From NCBI GenBank assembly GCA_033239005.1, contig BSQZ01000001.1, positions 186,001 through 250,000 on the forward strand: a stretch of DNA of 64,000 nucleotides, given 5' to 3'. Position numbers and translations under genes: made by a program. How positions within the stretch are numbered: position 1 is the stretch's first letter; each line of letters starts with the position of its first letter. The stretch comes from Lamellibrachia satsuma. Taxonomy: Eukaryota; Annelida; Polychaeta; Sabellida; Siboglinidae. The notes under the pieces were generated by a model, which searched no databases, was not told the origin of the DNA, and was given only the letters and a program-made list of their open reading frames with translations. Positions 10,176 through 21,900 of the stretch are shown here, in pieces.

Positions 10176-10845
10176 CTATCTATCTTTATATCAGCCGTAT
10201 TGTCCCGAGGTTGGGCGAAGGCCTCAGCATGTTGTTTCCAAGTTTGCCTATCTTGTGTTGTTCTCTGCCACGTGGTTTCATTCCAATACTCATCCAAATC
10301 GTCTCTCCATCGTTTTGCTGGTCTTCCTCGTAATCTCTTCCTTCTGTATGGTTTCCAGGTGGTAATGCGCTTTGTCCATCTGTCATCTTTGAGTCGGCTG
10401 ATGTGTCCTGCCCAGGACCACTTCATTTTTCTGGTTGTTTTTATCACGTCTGTGACTCCTGTCTTTGTTCTCACCCAGGTGTTTGTCTTTCTGTCATGGT
10501 ATGTTATATTAAGCATACTCCTCTCCATTTTTGTCTGCGCGGCTGCTAGTTTTTTCTGAGCTTGTTTTGTGAGTGACCATGTCTCAGCACCGTATGTCAT
10601 TGCTGGCAGTACACACGAATTGTAAACCTTTCTTTAACCTTTCAGATAGCAAAGTTACTTTTGAAGATGTCGCGATGTTTTGCATATGCTATCCAGCCGG
10701 CTGTGATTCGTCGTAGGATTTCCTTATCTGGGTTCTTGTCCCTAAGGCTGAAGAGTTGGCCTAGGTATACGTAACTCTCCACATTCTGTATCTGAGTGTT
10801 ATTAACGTATATTGGGGTGTTGTCTTCCACCGTCATGCCCCCTGG
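10176..10845 (-). pseudogene. RTE C-terminal segment (uninverted part)
   Basis: Minus-strand reading runs from MTVEDNTPIYVNNTQ near 10845 through the region ILRRITAGWIAYAKH, a one-frame break near 10620, YGAETWSLTKQAQKKL, RSMLNITYHDRKTNTWVR, WAGHISRLKDDRW and RGRPAKRWRDDLDEY. It ends in the short repeat tail GATAGATAGAATTC, as RTE elements end in simple repeats rather than poly(A). Confidence 0.75.
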
Positions 10846-10847
10846 CT

Positions 10848-11130
10848 TGCTACTGGTACCATGTACACCGGTACTACCTGTATCATGGTCGGGCCGTCGG
10901 CTACTAAACCGGCACCCCCACCGGGCTTGCCCGGTGAGGAGGGTTGCTAGAAACCAAGTGGTACTAAAAACAAAACCCATCAAAGGGCGGATGAGCTCTC
11001 GAGCCAACGGCCGTCTGGCACAGTCAGGTCAGGCCCTCTAGCTTGCTACTGGTATCATGTAGACCGTTTCTACCTGTATCATGGTTGGGCCGTCGGCGAC
11101 TAAACCGTGACCTTTCCAACCCGCACTGGC
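10848..11130 (+). promoter_or_regulatory. Tandem 5'-UTR monomers of the RTE element
   Basis: GCTTGCTACTGGTACCATGT at about 10851 recurs as GCTTGCTACTGGTATCATGT at 11040, each followed by CCTGTATCATGGT.GGGCCG and a GGC.ACTAAACCG motif. Tandem 5' monomers are typical promoters of RTE-like elements. The first monomer abuts the inversion junction. Confidence 0.65.
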
Positions 11131-11149
11131 CAGCGTGGAGAGGTAGGCC

Positions 11150-13497
11150 AATTAATACCGGCATGAAAAGTACAAAAAAGCCAAGGCCCCCAGTCCCCAG
11201 CAGCATCGATGTCTCCGACCTTGGAGGTGATTCGGGTCCTAGACTACATGCAGGGGGTGCTAAGAATCCCTGGGTCAAGAAGAATCACCAGAAGAAAGAG
11301 GAAAAGAAGAAAAAACACCAGCAGAAAGAAATACTGAAAATTGCAACGTACAGTATAAGAACCCTATCAAAAGATGAACACGTCCAAGAACTGGAGGAAG
11401 AACTCATAGAAACGAACATCAAATGGGATGTGATAGGGCTTGGAGAAATAAGAAGAAAAGAAGAAGGCTTTACCACCCTGCAGAGTGGCCACCTGCTATA
11501 CCATTCTTAGGCGAACAACGGACAAGCGGGAGTGGGCTTCCTCATAAACAAGAAATGGAAAGACAACATAACAAGGGTTAATAACATTAGCCCAAGAGTA
11601 GCAGAACTTGTTCTACGCATAACAACACGATACCAACTGAAAATAGTTCAAGTATATGCTCCAACGACATCACACTCAGAAGATGAAATAAACATCTTCT
11701 ACAATGACATCGATAAAATCTTGGAGAATCCAAGCCACTATACAATAGTGATGGGAGACTTCAACGCCAAAGTGGGTGTAAGAACAAACCCATCCGAAAC
11801 AGCGACAGGAAGTTTCGGCCTAGGACAGAGGAATGAACGAGGTGATACCTTAATAGAGTGGACAACATCAAAGGATTACAAGATCATGAATACACTATTC
11901 CAGAAGAAAATTGAGAGGAGATGGACATGGAGAAGCCCGGACGGAAAAACGAAGAATGAAATTGACTACATCATGACTGACAAGCCGAACATGATCACAG
12001 ATGTAAGAGTCATAAACCGCATAAACATTGGAAGCGACCATAGAATGTTGATGAGCAACATCAGATTAGACACGAAAGCAGAAAGGAAGAAGCTGCTAAG
12101 AAAAAAGAAACCACCAAAAGTCGACACTAGAGAAATTGGAATTAAAAAGAACGAATTCCAACTCGAACTGAAAAACAGGTTCACTGCTCTACAAGAACTG
12201 GATGATATTGACACTCTAAATGAAAACATTACAGAAATGATCCAACAGACGGCGACAAGCATAGCCAAATAAAACACCAAACGGGACAAGTCTAGATTAT
12301 CAACTAAAACAAGAGCACTAATGAAAAAACGTAGAGAAATGGTAAAGAACACCGCTAGGGACTGCATAGAGTACACAGAGATATGCAAGACCCTCAAAAA
12401 GAAAGTGAAAGAAGACATCAGAAAACAACCTAGACACCATACGAAAAACAATAGAGACATCAAAGAGCTTGAACAAGGCCAGAAGAACACACATCCTAGG
12501 CCAATATACTGATAACACTCTTAGACAATCAGGGCAGAGAAATCTAAGACCAGGATAAGATCTTAGAACGAATAGAAGAGTTTTACATCGAACTTTATGA
12601 CAGCGACCAAACCGTAACAATACGCACAGACTCAAGAGAAGTACCATCAGTAACAACATGGGAAGTAGAAGCCGCGCTAAAGAAGATGAAAAACGGGAAG
12701 GCAACAGAAAATGACCAAGTCAACATCGAAACGATGAAGGCAGGAGAGGATACCATCGCCAAAGCTTTTGCCAAACTGTATACAAAATGCATATCAGAAA
12801 GACGAATCCCCACTACCTGGAAACATTCAAAGATGGTGATAATCTTCAAAAAAGGCAACAAAAAAGATATAAAGAACTATAGGCCAATATGCTTGCTATC
12901 GAACATCTACAAGCTATTCACAAAGATTCTACCAGCCAGACTGGAAAAAATGCTAGACGAAAATCAACACAGAGAACAGGCAGGATTCAGAGGCGGGTAC
13001 TCAACGACAGATCACGTCCATGTCATAAATCAACTGAAGGAGGAGTGCCGCGAATTCAACATACCACTCTGTATAGCATTCGTTGACTATGAGAAGGCCT
13101 TCGACTCGGTACAAACCTAGGCAATACTGTCTTCACTCCAAAACCAAGGGATAGAAGATGCATACATACAACTCATGAAAGATATATACACAAACAGCTC
13201 TGTGACAGTACATCTTCACAAAGAGAGCGAGAAAATAAACATCAAAAGAGGAGTGCGACAGGGGGATACCATCTCACCCAAACTATTTACATCAACACTC
13301 GAAAGTATCTTCAGAAGACTGAACTGGGAGAACAAAGGCCTGAAAATAGACGGAGAATATCTTAACCATCTCCGTTTCGAAGACGATATCTTCCTGTGCA
13401 CCGAAACACCACAAGAACTAGAAATAATGCTACAAGAACTATGCGAAGAAAGTAACCTAAGCGGCTTGAGGATGAACATCTCAAAAACAAAAATAAT
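11150..13497 (+). pseudogene. RTE endonuclease-reverse transcriptase (inverted 5' part)
   Basis: The endonuclease of the APE type begins near KIATYSIRTLSKDEHVQELE (about 11335) and shows DVIGLGEIRR, GVGFLINK, VQVYAPTTS, VMGDFNAKVGV and GSDHRMLMSNI. The RT domain starts near 12690 (NGKATENDQVN), with IFKKGNKKDIKNYRPI, EQAGFRGGYSTTDHV, AFVDYEKAFDSV, RRGVRQGDTISPKLF (read KRGVRQGD), and LRFEDDIFL. Premature stops and a frameshift disable it. Reading was by translation only. Confidence 0.75.
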
Positions 13498-13509
13498 GGA
13501 ATTAGAATT
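13498..13509 (+). repeat. Target-site duplication, right copy
   Basis: GGAATTAGAATT, matching 10164-10175. The following AGAGGACGC is the resumed pre-insertion sequence. Confidence 0.8.
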
Positions 13510-13754
13510 AGAGGACGCATATATTATACTATTCAGTGATTGTGTTCTCTGCTGGAGGGCGAGTAGCGGCAGCAGTTTTTACTCTTTTCACAGACTTACT
13601 TTGCGTCATTGTCTGGAGAGAGTTGTTCAGTGCATAGACAAGATTGTAATCCAGGGCAAAATATACAGATGGTAAATGGACGAGGAAGTCCAACAAAGTA
13701 ACCGAGGTGAAATGCATTATCACTCCTTCAACATCGCTATTGGTAACTATTAAT

Positions 13755-14065
13755 TGATAGCTGATTGCTTTTCAGCGGCACTACACACTTCATATGGTGT
13801 TCCTCGGAGTTCTGTTTTTGGACCTTTACGTTTTACTCTTTACTCAGCGCAGCTCAGTTTTTTAAATTCACAATTTGGACCACCACCTATATGCAGATGA
13901 TACGCAGATTTACATTTCCTTGGCTACCCCGGATATAAATTGTATCCATGATATATTCCAGTGGATGACTGACAACAAATTAAAGTTATGTGCAAATAAA
14001 ACAGAGTTTCTTATTATTGGTACTCAAAAGCAGCGTAATAAACGTGATTGTTATCATATTCGTGA
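13755..14065 (+). pseudogene. CR1/L2-like reverse transcriptase fragment
   Basis: YGVPRSSVFGPLRFTLY corresponds to the GVPQGSVLGP motif. After a frame change comes HLYADDTQIYIS, the YADD active-site motif, then LKLCANKTEFLIIGT. No other part of this element remains. Confidence 0.7.
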
Positions 14066-14089
14066 CCTTCGTCGTATTCGCCGGTATAT

Positions 14090-14935
14090 AACTTCAACGT
14101 GTGCAACATTGTTTGGCAAGGGTATATATATAATTTACACTATTGACAAATGCAACTTATGCGGCATGGTGTTAGTCGACCTAAGAAAGGTTTTTGATTT
14201 GGTTGACCATGAGTTAATTTTACTCAAACTGAACCTATATGGTTGCCGTGAAAATGAGCCGGCCTGGTTCCAGTCTTACCTTGGCGAACGTTATCAGTGC
14301 GTGAAATGCGACAGTGTGCTGTCAGACCCACTTCCGGTAAAGATAGGTGTGCCATAAGGTTCAGTGCGTGAAATACGACAGTGTGCTGTCAGACCCGCTT
14401 CCGGTAAAGATAGGTGTGCCACAAGGTTCAGTACTTGGACCTTTATTTCCCATCATATTCATGAACGATTCAATTCTCGAAATATCAGATATACGCTTTG
14501 ATATGCTTGCCGATGATTCGACACTGTACACAACCAGCAGATGTGTTGCAGATATAAACCGGTCACTTGCAAAAAACTCAAACCATCATACGATTGGATA
14601 GATGCTAATTGCATGGCTTTGAACGCAGATAAGACCGAATGCAAACTACTATGCACCAGATAAAAACTTGCGATGTGCAAATGCGAATTTCTATGTAGGC
14701 GGCAACAAGTATGTCGTGACACCAGTTAAGACGCACAAGCTGCTTGGATTACATATTGACAGCAACCTTAGTTGGAATGTACACGTGACAAAGTTATGTT
14801 CTAAGCTGCTTAGACGAATGTACCTGTTCAATCAGATGAAACGATTAATGCCACTACTGCACGGAAGTTGTATTTTACAGAGATGGTGCACCGATAAATG
14901 ACTACGGGTGCGTGATATGGGGCAGCTGCGGTTAA
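14090..14935 (+). pseudogene. CR1/Jockey-like reverse transcriptase fragment with internal duplication
   Basis: Contains MVLVDLRKVFDLVDHELI, FQSYLGERYQCVK, IGVPQGSVLGP, DMLADDSTLYT (the ADD motif), ALNADKTE and KLLGLHIDSNLSWNVHV, in the order of a reverse transcriptase palm and thumb. A 67-bp tandem duplication (14295-14361 and 14362-14428) repeats the CVKCDSVLSDPLPVKIGVP region and breaks the frame. Several stops follow. Confidence 0.75.
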
Positions 14936-15860
14936 TATTTGCTTATGGATGTTCATAAAATTATGAATATGCACGTATAATTCTAAATGTAAAAGACAAA
15001 CGACATGTTTCAACAGTAACACTATTTTGTAATCTAGGATGGTTACCAATCGATGTTCTCATTCGCTATTTTACTGCGATAGTAATGTATAACATCACAC
15101 AGCTTACCTTACAGATATATTCATCCTAAACAGTAGTGTGCATGACCATTACACCGGCGGATGCACAAATATCCATGTTAGAAAACAAAACTTCTCCGTA
15201 GGGCAGCTTACATTTGCATATAGAGGAGGGAAATTGTGAGACACTATCCCAGTACATGTTTGACATTTGAAATATGTAGAATGTTTTAAAAACTGTGTGC
15301 GTGCGTACTATCTAAGCGGATATAATACGACTGGTTTTGTTACAGCTTAGCTTCCAAGTAGAATGTAGTTGCCTTCAGGCAGATTGAGAACCCATATATC
15401 ATCAAGCTAAGATGCTAAAACATATAATAAATGAAATGCTGTCGATGCCGCTGTGGTAGAGTCTTCGCAGAAAATGTTTGGATAATGGTGTTACAGAAAG
15501 TTAATTTGGATACTTATTGGATACACAGACAAGATACACCATTCGTAATATTACCATATCTCACTCACTCACTCACTCACCCACCCACCCACTCACTCAC
15601 TCACTCACTCACTAATAAAGAGTATACTACATCCAATATTGACCTGTCATGAGAGCATATTTTCGAAGCCGACTGTTGTCTAGAGCCGACACCGACCAAT
15701 TCTGCGTGTTCACGCACTATGCGTGGAGTAGGAGTTGCTGCGTGAGTCCGGTAACTTGGATCAATTACATAATTGCTCAGCGCCCCTCTGCAATTCATAG
15801 TATGATATATTATCATTAGTTATCCAAATGCATCACTACTGCGGTCATCCGACGACAGCA
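14935..15860. other. Unassigned sequence with a (CACT)n tract
   Basis: No gene is supported here. A (CACT)n/(CACC)n tract lies at 15561-15612. The early part may be the eroded end of the preceding reverse transcriptase. Confidence 0.4.
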
Positions 15861-16260
15861 ATAATATGTATTGTATTTCGAGGGCGGTGGGTGGTCTATA
15901 TCTTGATAACATGAGAGAAAAACATAACAGTGCGTTCAAGTTGTTGGATGGTTCACGTAATCACAGTCTACCTGCAGGACTCCTCACAGGTGTATGTAAC
16001 TACGATATTCAGTCAGCATGTGTGCGCTTGAGCAATGTTGGAGATCCGGCAATTTGTAGGTCGATTTTAGAAAGTGGCATCATTATCGCCTGTGCACAAG
16101 TTCGCAATGCGTAATTTGTCGACAAAGTGGCTGCAATATCGTTGTAAGATCGCGCGCACGAACACGAGGTCGGAATATACTACTTGCGCAACCAACCATT
16201 CATGTATGTGACGGTGAACGCGCCAGAGATGTGAACAGCGGGTACGTCTATTTGTAATCT

Positions 16261-16340
16261 AAGTGTGTGTGCGTGCGTGCATGCGTGTGCGTGCGTGCTT
16301 GTGAGCGTGTTTTGTGCGTTTGTATGTGTGTGTTCTAAAT

Positions 16341-16409
<69 letters not shown>

Positions 16410-16423
16410 GCCGATATATACAA

Positions 16424-16494
<71 letters not shown>
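16261..16494. repeat. Compound TG/TA microsatellite
   Basis: TGTGCG-rich tract at 16263-16335, then (TA)n at 16345-16394, CACACA, and (TA)n again at 16427-16493. All overlapping ORFs are IYIYI or VCVCV shadows. Confidence 0.95.
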
Positions 16495-16498
<4 letters not shown>

Positions 16499-16679
16499 AT
16501 CTCTTGTTAAAGGTTTAGCCAGAGGCACTATTTTAGTGTAGTGTAACTACAATCAACGGAAAACCGTAATAGGGCTTCTTGATGAACTCATGGTTTACTC
16601 TCGTAATAGTGTGTCATCACAGGACATATATACCAAGCATAGATTGGCAAACTTGGTTAAAACCTAAATAGTTTAATGT

Positions 16680-17020
16680 GAACACCAGAACTTAAAGATT
16701 AAATCGAAAGAGTCCAAAGAAGATCAGCTTTGAATGCAGATACTATAAGCGAACCAGCAGTGTAACTGCTGAAGTCCCTCCAATGTGATACTTTAGAAAG
16801 GAGGAGGAAGGTGGCCAGACTTTATGCTAAATAGAATCCACCACGATCAGGCTGCCGTTCTTACACCCAGTTAAGCGCCACTCCAAACATCTACGCAATT
16901 TAGCAAAAAGCGACTGGAATAAACTACCATTAACCATTGCAAATATATAAAATATCAACAACTTCAAACAAGAGGCGTTCAAACATCTACGCATGCAGAA
17001 AGACCGACTGAATTGCTATT
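16680..17020 (+). pseudogene. C-terminal fragment of a non-LTR retrotransposon
   Basis: Across shifting frames the plus strand reads RVQRRSA, RKEEEGGQTLC and KHLRNLAKSDWNKLPLTIAN ... NNFKQEAFKHLR, typical of the C-terminal end of CR1/Jockey-like elements (the xDWNKLP motif). Multiple stops. Confidence 0.55.
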
Positions 17021-17092
17021 AACTGCGTCAAACCTACGTCAGACCTACGCGCCCAATTGTTTCTCGTTTGGCTCTTAAACAGCGGTGAAAAT

Positions 17093-18115
<1,023 letters not shown>

Positions 18116-18436
18116 AACTTAAAAAGCGTCATGAAAAAAATATTTTCGTTATCATTTCAAATATAACGGCATATAGCAGTCATTAATCTTCCAAATATAC
18201 CAATTGCGCTAACAGCTCTGGTGAACGGAATTAGGGTAATTAAGCGACATATCGCCGACGTGGACAAAAAAACCGCTATTAATCACGTCAGACACGCACT
18301 GCAGAGAGGCAGTATTGATTATATATCAGTAAAATGCGACCATTGTTGTCAACATTCCGTTTGTCCGCTTTGTCTTTCCTGCGTGAGCAGATGTTAACAA
18401 CGTTGTAATCACCATAAAATGTGATTTTGTTGATTA

Positions 18437-18625
18437 GTGTGTGTGTGTGTGTGTGTGCGTGTGCGTGTGCGTGTGCGTGTGCGTGTGCGTGTGCGTGTGC
18501 GTGTGCGTGCGTGTGTGCGTGTGGTGTGTTGTATGTCTGTATGTGTGTGCGCGCGCATGCGTGCGTGCGTTTGTGTGTGTGTGTGTGCGTGTGTGCGTGT
18601 GTGCGTGTGTGCGTATGTATTTATT
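18437..18625 (+). repeat. (TG)n/(TGCG)n microsatellite
   Basis: Long TG-rich tract with CG interruptions. It is open in several frames, which yields spurious VCVCV and HTHTH ORFs. Confidence 0.95.
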
Positions 18626-18791
18626 TCTTTGTTTGTGTCGAAAACTGAAAGGTTTTTTTGTGATGCCGCATCGTTTTGATTTGTGTGATGTATTGTTTGC
18701 GTGTGCTTGAGTGTCAGTCACACAGTTGGACTTTTACTGCGGTAATGCTGTCCCTGCTGACTGACCGTTGTTGGTGCCTTGTCAATAGCAG

Positions 18792-18951
18792 GTGACGTCT
18801 TGGAAGTTTATTTGGTGCAGCAGCACGTCTTAGCCAATTCCACCCTCCAGTTATGCGCAGTGCTGGAGGTATCAGGGACAAAGTATGTAGACGAAGAATG
18901 CTTCTCGGCGGATTTCAACATCAGTAGTAACAGCGTCATCGCCGCCAGGAC
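18792..18951 (+). CDS. Probable upstream ectodomain exon of the GPCR
   Basis: An open stretch reads DVLEVYLVQQHVLANSTLQL, CAVLEVSGTKY, EECFSADFNISSNSV. It is bounded by an acceptor (TCAATAGCAG) in phase 1 and a donor GTGAGA in phase 2. The next exon begins after GAATTGCAG at 19493 with one base that completes the codon, and then runs in frame into the GPCR ATG. Two Cys and two N-glycosylation sequons (NST, NIS) suit an extracellular segment. I do not recognise the fold. An alternative is that the GPCR simply starts at 19503 and this is another gene or chance. Confidence 0.4.
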
Positions 18952-21900
18952 GTGAGAACCGTGATAAGTGACAAGGTGCTAAGGTGACAGTCGTCTTTAC
19001 CCAGTCATACACGGAGTTGCATGTATTGTGTTAACTTACGTTATCCCAAAACGGAGCCAAGTAGAGCAGGATGGAGCACAGTGGAGCAGTGGTGTATATC
19101 AATTTCGTATAGATGTAGTTGGTGTTTGAGCAAGTAGGCCAGGTAACAAAACGTTGGTCCTAAATATCGGATATTGCGCCATATATAAAAGAGGATTAAC
19201 CTGTGTTATCTGCATACGCAATACTAACTAAAAGCGTACATAAACGAAAGAATTGTCACCATGGTTTCGACGAAAAAGAAATGTCGTGTCATTACACATA
19301 ATTCGGTTTTCAGTTAACAATCTTTTCTTTTTTATCACCACAACGGGCAATTTTCAAATCAAATGTACTTTTAATACGGTAAGTACTAGCGAATGAACAT
19401 TAATTGTGAATCCGCGTCTATTTGTAACATTATCATTACACATTTAAGACGGAGCTGAGACAAGAATTTAACCATGTTTGTTTGAATTGCAGAAAGTTCG
19501 ACATGAACACTTCTGCAGGAAATGGTACGAATGAGTTGACCGAAGTGTCGGCCTTTCGCCCGGAGATGGTTCCGTTCGCGTTTGCATACGGTGTCTTTGT
19601 CATAGTCGGCAACGGGCTGACTATCACGAGCGTGCTGAGGTGAGAACAGGTAGTTGTACGCCAGTAACTTCACAACGCCACGTTTCTCTATCGCTTAATC
19701 CCATCCACCATCTCCTCTTTGTCACCCTCACAAACACTGTTCACTTACATTTCGTCTTCCTCACAAACACTGTTCACTTACATTTCGTCACCCTCACAAA
19801 CACTGTTCACTTACATTTCGTCTTCCTCACAAACACTGTTCACTTACATTTCGTTTCCCCACAAACACTGTTCCATTGCATTTCGTCACCCTCACAAACA
19901 ACACTGTTCCCTTGCATTTCGTCACCCTCACAAACACTGTGCCCTTACATTTCGTCACACTCACAAACACTGTTCCTTTACATTTCGTCACCCTCACAAA
20001 CGCTGTTACATTGCATTTCGTCACCCTTACAAACACTGTTCCCTTGCATTTCGTCACCCTCACTAACACTGTTCCCTTGCATTTCGTCTTCCTCACAAAC
20101 ACTGTGCCCTTACATTTCGTCACACTCACAAACACTGTTCCTTTACATTTCGTCACCCTCACAAACGCAGTTACCTTGCATTTCGTCACCCTCACAAACA
20201 CTGTTCCTTTACATTTCGTCACCCTCACAAACACTGTTCCTTTATATTTCGTCACCCTCACAAACACTGTTCCCTTGCATTTCGTCACCCTCACAAACAC
20301 TGTTCCTTTACAATTCGTCACCCTCACAAACACTGTTCCTTGCATTTCGTCACCCTCACAAACACTGTTCCTTTACATTTCGTCACCCTCACAAACGCTG
20401 TTCCCTTGCATTTCGTCACACTCACAAACACTGTTCCTTTACATTTCGTCTTCCTCACAAACACTGTTCCCTTGCATTTCGTCACCTTCACAAACACTGT
20501 TCCTTTACATTTCGTCACCCTCATAAACACTCTTCCCTTGCATTTCGTCGCACTCACAAACACTGTTCCTTTACATTTCGTCACCCTCACAAACGCTGTT
20601 CCCTTGCATTTCGTCACCCTCACAAACACTGTTCCTTTACAATTCGTCACCCTCACAAACACTGTTCCTTGCATTTCGTCACCCTCACAAACACTGTTCC
20701 TTTACATTTCGTCACCCTCACCAACGCTGTTCCCTTGCATTTCGTCACACTCACAAACACTGTTCCTTTACATTTCGTCTTCCTCACAAACACTGTTCCC
20801 TTGCATTTCGTCACCTTCACAAACACTGTTCCTTTACATTTCGTCACCCTCATAAACACTCTTCCCTTGCATTTCGTCACACTCACAAACACTGTTCACT
20901 TACATTTCGTCACCCTCACAAACGCTGTTCCCTTGCATTTCGTCACCCTCACAAACACTGTTCCTTTACATTTCGTCTTCCTCACAAACACTGTTCCCTT
21001 GCATTTCGTCACCCTCACAAACACTGTTCCGTTACATTTCGTCACCCTCACAAACATTGCTCCCTTGCATTTCGTCACCTTCACAAACACTGTTCCTTTA
21101 CATTTCGTCACCCTCACAAACACTGTTCCCTTGCATTTCGTCACACTCACAAACACTGTTCCCTTGCATTTCGTCACCCTCACAAACACTGTTCCCTTGC
21201 ATTTCGTCACCCTCACAAACACTGTTCCCTTGCATTTCGTCTTCCTCACAAACACTGTGCCCTTACATTTCGTCACACTCACAAACACTGTTCCTTTACA
21301 TTTCGTCACCCTCACAAACGCTGTTACCTTGCATTTCGTCACCCTCACAAACACTGTCCTTTACAATTCGTCACCCTCACAACCACTGTTCCTTGCATTT
21401 CGTCACCCTCACAAACACTGTTCCTTTACATTTCGTCACCCTCACAAACGCTGTTCCCTTGCATTTCGTCGCCCTCACAAACACTATTCCTTTACATTTC
21501 GTCACCCTCACAAACGCTGTTCCCTTGCATTTCGTCACCCTCACAAACACTGTTCCTTTACATTTCGTCACCCTCACAAACACTGTTCCCTTGCATTTCG
21601 TCTTACTCACAAACACTGTGCCCTTACATTTCGTCACACTCACAAACACTGTTCCTTTACATTTCGTCACCATCACAAACGCTGTTACCTTGCATTTCGT
21701 CACCCTCACAAACACTGTCCTTTACAATTCGTCACCCTCACAAACACTGTTCCTTGCATTTCGTCACCCTCACAAACACTGTTCCTTTACATTTCGTCAC
21801 CCTCACAAACACTGTTCCCTTGCATTTCGTCACACTCACAAACACTATTCCTTTACATTTCGTCACCCTCACAAACGCTGTTCCCTTGCATTTCGTCACC

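Larger units (their letters stand above)
10176..13497. mobile_element. RTE-type non-LTR retrotransposon with internal 5' inversion
   Basis: One 3.3-kb insertion bounded by a 12-bp target-site duplication. The 3' third (about 10846-10176) is in minus orientation and encodes the C-terminal part (VNNTQIQNVESYVYLGQLFS, YGAETWSLT, DRRW.KRI). The 5' two-thirds (10847-13497) is in plus orientation: two tandem 5' monomers (about 10848-11035 and 11040-11130), endonuclease domain (VYAPTTSH, VMGDFNAKVG, GSDHRML), and reverse transcriptase to ISKTKIM. The plus part ends where the minus part begins in element order, so the 5' portion was inverted on insertion, as in twin priming of L1. The RT active site reads FEDD in place of FADD, and there are in-frame stops near 11508, 12270 and 13118 and a frame loss near 12500. 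It is dead. Confidence 0.8.

Noticed and set aside
15866..16114. 82-aa ORF (LPAGLLTGVCNYDIQSACVR type)
   Set aside because: No homology recognised, no splice or promoter support, and it lies among repeats. Could be chance.
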